Assembly (NCBI GenBank): GCA_026018925.1
Contig: JAKSZU010000012.1
Location: forward strand, 31,986,055 to 32,050,054
Reading direction: 5' to 3'
Source of the DNA: Tupaia tana
Lineage: Eukaryota > Chordata > Mammalia > Scandentia > Tupaiidae
DNA length: 64,000 nt
Below are positions 57,999 through 64,000 of this stretch, piece by piece; positions within the stretch are counted from its first letter, which is position 1; each line of letters opens with the position of its first letter. A program made the position numbers and the translations under genes. The notes beneath the pieces were generated by a model that worked only from the letters and a program-made list of their open reading frames with translations, was not told the origin of the DNA and searched no databases.

Positions 57999-58146
57999 TA
58001 TGGGACCAGCAGGTGGCGTGGTGGTTAAGGCACTGGACTTCCACATAGCTGACCATAGTGTGAGTCCCAGACCTGGTGGCTTGCTTTCTCTCTCTCTCTC
58101 TTTCTCTAGTGAGCACAAGTGCCCTATAGCAAATTTTAAAAAAGAA
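57999..58146 (+). repeat. Short-form SINE, plus strand
   Basis: GGGACCAGCAGGTGGCGTGG head joins directly to the CT-rich linker and 'ccctatagcaaattttaaaa' tail. The whole central body is absent, showing how the short form relates to the long one. Confidence 0.85.
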
Positions 58147-58164
58147 AATATAATAATAAATAAA

Positions 58165-58412
58165 TAAAATTTTTTAAAAAGTTTATTTATTTCATGAGAA
58201 AGAGAGACACAGAAAGGAAAAAGAAAGAGAGAGAGGCACCCCCATCAGGGTCTCACCTCATGATCCCCTTTAGCCTTCCCAGTCAGACAGGATCATGGGC
58301 ACACATGCCTAGCATGCACAGGTTGACTAGAGAATCCAATCGTTGGTCTTCCACAGGTAACCAGCTTTGCCTGAACAGTGCATTACTGCAACTCTGAGCT
58401 GGTCCAACCGGT
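58165..58412 (-). repeat. Degenerate SINE
   Basis: GA-rich block at 58,196-58,233 and a weak head ending near 58,412. Confidence 0.55.
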
Positions 58413-59166
58413 CCCCTTATTGAATGAATAACCTAATGAATAACTGCCAGTGAACCTTTGTGAGAGAGCCCTAAAAGTGACATTACTGGGTCAAAGAGGA
58501 AATGCATCCATACTTTTGGTAGATGTTACAGTAATGTTATAGCAATTTGCATCTTCACACAAGCAAGAGTTTTGTTTATCCACGTGCATATTGTCAAAAT
58601 ATTGAATTTTTTGCCAATCTGAGTAAATAAAAAGTGACATTCCAGCTAGTTTTACTTTGTCTTCTTTTTGTCTAGTAGACAGATTACATTTCATTGCTTT
58701 AGGCATTATAGTTTTTGGCAATCTCTCTACTGACATATTTTGACCATTTTTTAATTTAAATGTTAGACTTTTTCTTCTAAAACTTTAAGAGATCTTTATA
58801 TATGATGAATACTCACCTTTTCTCTGTAATGTCTTTTATTTGTTTTCTGACGTGGTTTGTAAAGAATTTTTGGCTTTGAAGTTTTTTAAATTGAATTTTA
58901 GTAAAGTTTTCCTGAATTTTTAAGTAGTAAAATGTTTATACTGTGCAATTTAAGATTCTTGTAGAGTACAGATTAACTTTATTCCATGGCACAGGTAGGA
59001 AAGCCCTAAGCCAAAGCATGAGAGCCATTCTTAGAGTCACCTACCCACCTGATTTTCTTTCTCCATTCTAATTCACTGTTTTATTCACTCAAAAATATTT
59101 ATTGGGTTTGTACTCTGTACTAAGCACTGCTATTTGGTGTGATGAGAGCAGAATCATTGGCAGCAT

Positions 59167-60138
59167 TTAAAAGTCAAACATTCCTGTCGCAGCCTTGGTC
59201 TTGAGGCACGTGATTTTGGTGATGGCTGCCTTGACGTCCTTGTTTCTTAGGGTGTAAATGAGAGGGTTGAGGATTGGTGTAAGAATGGAATATACTACAT
59301 TGCCCATGACATGGAAGTCATGGGGCAGGTCAGCCCTGTAGGCCACATAGGCTATGGCAATGGATGAGTAGTAGGTGCCCACCACCAGGAGGTGGGAGCT
59401 GCAGGTGGAGAAGGCTTTTGAGCGGCCTTCTCGGGAGCTGATACGAAGCACTGAGGCCAGGATGTGGGCATAAGAGAGAAGCACCAGGAGGAGGGGCAGG
59501 AAGGACACCACCATGGCGATGCAGAAGCCCATGAGGGTCTGGGGTGTAGTGTCAGAGCAGGAGGACTGGACCAGAGCCAAATGATCACAGAAGCAGTGGT
59601 AGATATAAGCGATATCACTATATTCCATCTGGGAGGTCTGTATCACTGCTGGGATGGGCAGGAAGAGGGCAGTGAGCCAGGCACTGGCCGCCAGTGCAGC
59701 ATTGGTCTGTGGAGTCATGTGGACAGGGTAGTGCAGTGGGCGGCAGATAGCCACATAGCGATCATAGGCCATGACCACCAGGATGAAGGCTTCAGAGCAT
59801 GTAAAGCTTTGGAAGAGGTACATCTGCAATAAGCAGGAAGAAAAGCTGAGGAAATGGTCCCCAAGCAGGAATAGGGACAGCATCTTGGGAACAGTGGTTG
59901 TGGTGAAAAGGATGTCCAGGGCTGAGAGGTTGATCAAGAAGAAGTACATGGGCTTGTGGAGGCTGGGCTCTGCCACCACAGCTAGCAGGATCAGGGCATT
60001 ACCCATAAGGATGAGCAGGTAGAAGAGGAGGAAAATAAAAAACACAAGGAGGAAGAAGGACGCTGGCAGAGAGGGGATGCCCACCAGGTAGAAGACTGGT
60101 GAGCCATCCACTGATCCATTACAGGTTGTGGCCTCCAT
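59167..60138 (-). CDS. OR2AT4: Olfactory receptor OR2AT4 (probable orthologue)
   Basis: Single-exon coding region for 323 residues. The ATG at 60,136-60,138 gives MEATTCNGSVDGSPVF, which matches the start and the DGSPVFYL segment of human OR2AT4 better than the first receptor does. An earlier in-frame ATG (60,192) would add 18 residues and lies at the likely splice acceptor, so I reject it. Present are the glycosylation site NGS (7-9), MAYDRYVAIC, SYAHIL, KAFSTCSSHL and PILNPLIYTLRN. Stop TAA is at 59,167-59,169. Human OR2AT4 responds to sandalwood-type odorants and is also known from skin cells. Orientation opposite to NEU3 and its position agree with human 11q13.4. Nothing suggests loss of function. 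Confidence 0.95.
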   Translation of the reverse strand: MEATTCNGSVDGSPVFYLVGIPSLPASFFLLVFFIFLLFYLLILMGNALILLAVVAEPSLHKPMYFFLINLSALDILFTTTTVPKMLSLFLLGDHFLSFSSCLLQMYLFQSFTCSEAFILVVMAYDRYVAICRPLHYPVHMTPQTNAALAASAWLTALFLPIPAVIQTSQMEYSDIAYIYHCFCDHLALVQSSCSDTTPQTLMGFCIAMVVSFLPLLLVLLSYAHILASVLRISSREGRSKAFSTCSSHLLVVGTYYSSIAIAYVAYRADLPHDFHVMGNVVYSILTPILNPLIYTLRNKDVKAAITKITCLKTKAATGMFDF

Positions 60139-60182
60139 AGTGGGACAGAGCAGGGTTTCTGGGAGATGGACAGCTGGAACAT

Positions 60183-60200
60183 CTGGGAACATAGAATGTT
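60183..60200 (-). promoter_or_regulatory. OR2AT4: Probable 5' UTR splice acceptor of OR2AT4
   Basis: On minus, TTCTATGTTCCCAG ends with AG at 60,184-60,183, 45 bases before the chosen start. Olfactory receptor genes usually have non-coding upstream exons spliced just before the coding exon. Confidence 0.45.
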
Positions 60201-63200
60201 GGTGTGATCATTCTATAATACTTACTTGATAGTTAATACAGGCACAGTTATTTATAAGCAACTGTGGAGAACTGATGGTGGGCTGTGGTATCAACACTGA
60301 TCATGTGAACCCCAAATCTTTAAGTATTAATTCTCAGTAACCTACCAAATGGAAGTCGTTACACTGTGTATGGGTAATACAAGTGATGAAGTCAGACATA
60401 GTTCCCATCTTCCTGGAGTTTACATTTTACTGGAAAAATCAGAGTTAAACTATTGATTCTTAAACTATGATTATGAAAATGCTTTGGAAAGATTTCCCGT
60501 TTTAATCTCAGGCTCCACTCTGTGTGGCTGAGGTCATTAGGTCTCTTAAATCAAGTCCTTATGTTCACCTTTGCTTTCTCTCCAGGTTCCACCCTGTTGC
60601 TTAGGGGCTTCTTTCTCAAGGTGCCCTGAAATGTGCTGCTGCTCACATATTTACTAGGTTCATTTTTCTCCTGTGTGCCTTGAGAGTGCTTCTTCCTGGC
60701 TCCATTTAAGCCAGGTGCCCAGACTTCTGCCCCTATGTAGGATGTAACGCTCACGTTCCTGATGAACCACTTCATGCCTACTATCCTGTAGACTTCTCTA
60801 GCTGCAGATAAGAAGGTGGTATAGTCATGTAGAAACTTGGGAGTCCTGGGAGCCATTGTGGCTTAGAAAAGAGCAAGTGTGACAAGGGCCCCAAAGCAAA
60901 AGCCCTATTCTAAAAGTTGTTCTCCCCTTGTATGTTTTTGTTGGCCCACAGAACTGGAGGTCTTTAACTGAGGGAAAATATTGGCTCCCCTATTATGCTG
61001 GGCATGCCTTTCTGAGTAAATGACCCAGGAACAAGCCTGCGTTCATGCTTGTCTCATTGCGTCTTCAATCCTGATGATCCTAATATTACCCCTGCCCTGA
61101 TTTTTACAGAACTGTACCATTTCTCTTACCTCTATTTAAACATCACTCATGCCAAGAGTCATAAATATGCCAGACCTGGAAATGTCCAGCCAGCTTTTTT
61201 CATTACAAAAAGGACAAAAAGACCAAAAGGGCAAGGGACTGACCAAGCTCTCATGGCCAGTCCGTCATAAAGTTAGGACTGGAATTCAGGTCTCTGACTC
61301 GTAGATCAGCTCTCTGCCTTCTTTTAAAAAGAAAAAAAATGTATATATACTTTTTATGATCTAAGATGTACTAGGTATCTTTCATCCAAGAATTGCAGAA
61401 AATGCCCACAGCCTTTATCTCAAGTGGACTTCAAGGTCCTTCCTCCCCCACTTCAGTGAGACGCCCTCTTGTTTCTGTGAGCACATCTGGCTCCAACACA
61501 AAACGACCCTAATTCCTGATGCACAATGTCAAGCCTGACCCTTTCTTATGTGCGTTTCAGAGTAGCATTTTATGATTTAGTTCCAGGCATTTGTGATGAA
61601 GACACAACAAAAATAATGGAGCACCAAATAACAAACCCTGAGGCACACCAAATACTGAACCCTGAGACTATTAGCTTGGAAAGAATGAGGGGGCTGAGAA
61701 ACATTCATCCAGAGTGAATCTGGGACAGGCTCTGATAAGTTTCCTAATGCTTGAAAAAAGCATTTTTTGCCTTCTATAACTGCTCCCTGGAGAATTTAGA
61801 AGCTCAGCTTTCAAGTCGGGAGAGATTGCGGCAACGATTTTCCCTCTTCTCCCTTTCTTTGGCTGATATTGTCAAAAGCAACCATAAATTTTAGAGTATG
61901 TTCTCTCGTCTTCTAAGTGTGGGGTAGGCTGGTTCTGAGTTAGAGAGTGAAGGCTGGCAAAATATCTTTCTCAGAGATCACTCCATCGTGGATGCTCCCC
62001 TAAAAGAGTATTCTAGAGACCAGCTCCTATCACCCAGGAAGGAAAGCAAAACTACACCTGCTACACCTTGGCTTCAAAAAGTTAACCCCCAGTTAACCAA
62101 ACCCTACTTGTCTAAGCCAGTCACCAGGGTTTTCTAATACTAAAGGACAGGCAAACCACACTTTAACGAATGTTGTTAAAACTCACAGAAGTCAATTGTA
62201 GATTGAACGTCATTGAATTAGGCCAAGTTGGGGTTTGAAGGCCAAAAATACAGAGCCAACAAATCCCATTGGATCCCTCCCATCTCCTCTGTATTACTTC
62301 AATTAAGCAGCAGGAGGGGTTAGACACTAAGTTTGAAGTCCAGAAGTAGTGAATGTCTTTTCAAGACTATCAGCAGTTTCATAGGAGAGGTGGGTCTTAA
62401 ATCCAGTGTCCTGTCTCCTACTCAAGTGTTGATAAGATTTTTCTCAAAAGGAGATGATTCCCAAGCTTGTCATTGAAAGCCCATCTATTCGGAGGCTTAT
62501 TTCTCCTTATTCTATTCAAATGGCACTTCCTTACTCTTACCCTGTGCTTCTGCCAAACTCAGCTCAAATATTACCTCCTCCAAGAGGCCTTTGCTTGTCC
62601 TGTCTGGCTCAGGGCCTTTTTCCTAGGATCTTGACATTTTTGTGCTTATTTGTCGTCCTTATGGTGGGTTGTGTCTGTCTATTTGTGAGTCTATGGCTCA
62701 CTGGACCAGGAGCACTTTCGGGACAGTAATGGGGCCTGATGTTTCTATTTCATAACACAACATAACCTTTCTCAGGAACTCAGTGCTCCAGAGACAGAAG
62801 ACCTAATGCATCTCCTTCCACTCGTCTTGTTTTGCTGATGAATCATTAAATAGGAATAAACGACCCATTAGTGATAAAAAGTTTTGGTCTCACCCTTTTA
62901 TTATATAGATGAGGACATGGAAGCCAGGCTCAGAAATGAGCTGCATTGTTCCCAAGGTCACACAGTAAGTGGGACATAGAACTAGAGCTAGACTATCAGT
63001 AGGATTGGGCTACCAGTTTGCCTTGAGCCAGGGACAACTCAGTCATGAGCCCAGGCTGCTCTACCCACTAGGTGGACCACTAGACGACTGACCAGTTGAG
63101 GATTTTGTGCTTATCCCAAAGGCACTGAAACACTTCTTTCCCCACACTGCTATTCCAAAAGATGTGCCTATGTGACAAAGAAAGCATGTATTTAGGACGC

Positions 63201-63792
63201 CCATTGCATACGAGCACTACAAAATGTTTTTGAAAGAATTTAATATACGCTATTTTTAAAATATCAATGTGGCATCATGATAAAAATGAAAAAAGAGAGA
63301 TATATTTACATTTATTTTGTAGCTTAAATTAAGTGCTTTTATTTTGAATTACTATTACCGGATGATGCCAGTGTTTCAGGCCTCTATAGGTATTAATAGG
63401 GGACCATTTGCTTTTGGGATTGTCCATTGCCAGTTATAGTACTGGTGGGAGTGAGGATGGTAAGCCAACTGCCTGAATGTCCACCCTGACACAACACTTT
63501 ATGTATATCACCTCTCATCTCATGACCTGCCAGGCGGTGTTTATACCCTTTACCTAACGAATAACTTGAGGGTCAGAGAAGAAAAGGGTGCCACCAAGGT
63601 CACAGCTGGTGAGAGAATCTGTTCTAGAGTCTACTGCTGCAAAGCACTGAGCCCCCTCTGGTACCTAAAGCACTGAGCTCCATCTAGCCCCCTTGTAGAT
63701 ACCAGACCAGCTCCCAGACCAGCTTGGCTGCTCCCTTGCTATGACTTTCAATATCTGAGCTTCATTCTACCCATCTATAAAATAGGGGCTTT
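60201..63792. other. Upstream flank of OR2AT4, duplicated block
   Basis: No young repeats. Carries traces of the sequence upstream of the first OR. An L2-like relic lies at about 62,480-62,640 ('ctcagctcaaatattacctc') and a minus MIR at 62,925-63,060. A 101-codon minus-strand frame at 60,551-60,856 has no recognisable domain. Confidence 0.5.
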
Positions 63793-64000
63793 AGGGACCA
63801 GCAGTTAGCGTAATGGCTATGTCGCTGGACTCCCATGTAGTCGACCGCGGTTCGAGTCCCGGACCCGGCGGCTTAAACTCACGCTGGGCGCGTGTGCGTG
63901 CATGCCCAAGATCCCGAGAGGAGAATGGAGGAGAAGGGATTGCGGCGTGGCCATCCCCCCTGGGGGGTGATTTCCTGCTTTCTATCTCTCTGTCTCTCTC
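63793..64000 (+). repeat. Youngest long-form SINE, cut by the window end
   Basis: Closest to consensus: GGGACCAGCAGTTAGCGTAA start, A box TAGCGTAATGG (63,806-63,816) and B box GGTTCGAGTCC (63,849-63,859), the two internal RNA polymerase III promoter boxes. The 3' end lies outside the window. Confidence 0.92.

Larger units (their letters stand above)
57100..58960 (+). mobile_element. L1M-type LINE fragments split by four SINEs
   Basis: 57,100-57,430 and 58,430-58,960 carry L1M-like text ('gtgacattactgggtcaaag', 'taagagatctttatatatga', 'ttggctttgaagttttttaa'). The four SINEs in between are listed separately. No open frame remains. Confidence 0.6.

Noticed and set aside
60139-60192. 18-residue N-terminal extension of the second OR
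   Set aside because: Its ATG lies next to the likely acceptor AG, and the family start is the Met at 60,138.
1-64000. CRISPR array, operon or defence island
   Set aside because: Repeats are dispersed retrotransposons with target duplications, not evenly spaced direct repeats. The genes are split or mammalian olfactory type.
1-64000. Assigning the SINE to the colugo t-SINE/CYN family or to tree shrew
   Set aside because: As I recall, colugo t-SINEs lack a long tRNA-unrelated body and tree shrew SINEs carry 7SL-derived parts. Neither fits, so the species is left open.

Overview
This is nuclear DNA of a placental mammal. The evidence is a split protein-coding gene, intronless olfactory receptor genes, two processed pseudogenes, and a repeat set containing MIR, L2, L1M, HAL1, MaLR and ERVL retrovirus relics, MER5 and Tigger-like DNA transposons. 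The dominant young repeat is a tRNA-derived SINE with more than 50 copies or pieces. It has no Alu, B1/B2, Can, Ves, ERE or AfroSINE sequence, and I cannot assign it firmly to a named family, so the species is left open.

The gene content matches the human 11q13.4 interval. The last coding exon of NEU3 (ganglioside sialidase) lies on + at 6,310-7,344, and the window opens inside the intron before it. About 40 kb downstream are two intact, intronless class II olfactory receptor genes of the OR2AT type on the minus strand (47,308-48,273 and 59,167-60,138). The second is the better OR2AT4 match. The first is a tandem paralogue with a complete reading frame. They are about 88% identical in protein, and traces of shared sequence extend roughly 4 kb upstream of each, marking an old segmental duplication with a period of about 12 kb.

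Layout. 1-6,309: NEU3 intron packed with SINEs and a Tigger-like element. 6,310 to about 9,200: NEU3 terminal exon and probable 3' UTR. 9.2-14.8 kb: SINEs, an SNRPC processed pseudogene, a MaLR LTR and MER5A. 14.8-25 kb: GC-rich, SINE-poor sequence with an unexplained inverted repeat pair (18.1 and 19.8 kb) and a solo LTR (24.0-24.4 kb). 25-38 kb: SINEs, MIRs and a TPT1 processed pseudogene. 38-47 kb: AT-rich and LINE-rich, with four copies of an 80-bp mariner-type MITE, L1M pieces and two HAL1-like (ORF1-only) LINEs in opposite orientation. 47-64 kb: the olfactory receptor pair, separated by SINEs, an ERVL pol relic and L1M pieces.

Most other open frames are chance frames in GC-rich DNA or readings through SINEs, whose CT-rich tails give Ser/Leu repeats. 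I see no CRISPR array, operon, tRNA gene or prokaryotic-type system. The most useful novelties are the retained second OR2AT gene, the MITE cluster, the HAL1 pair and the unassigned inverted repeat.
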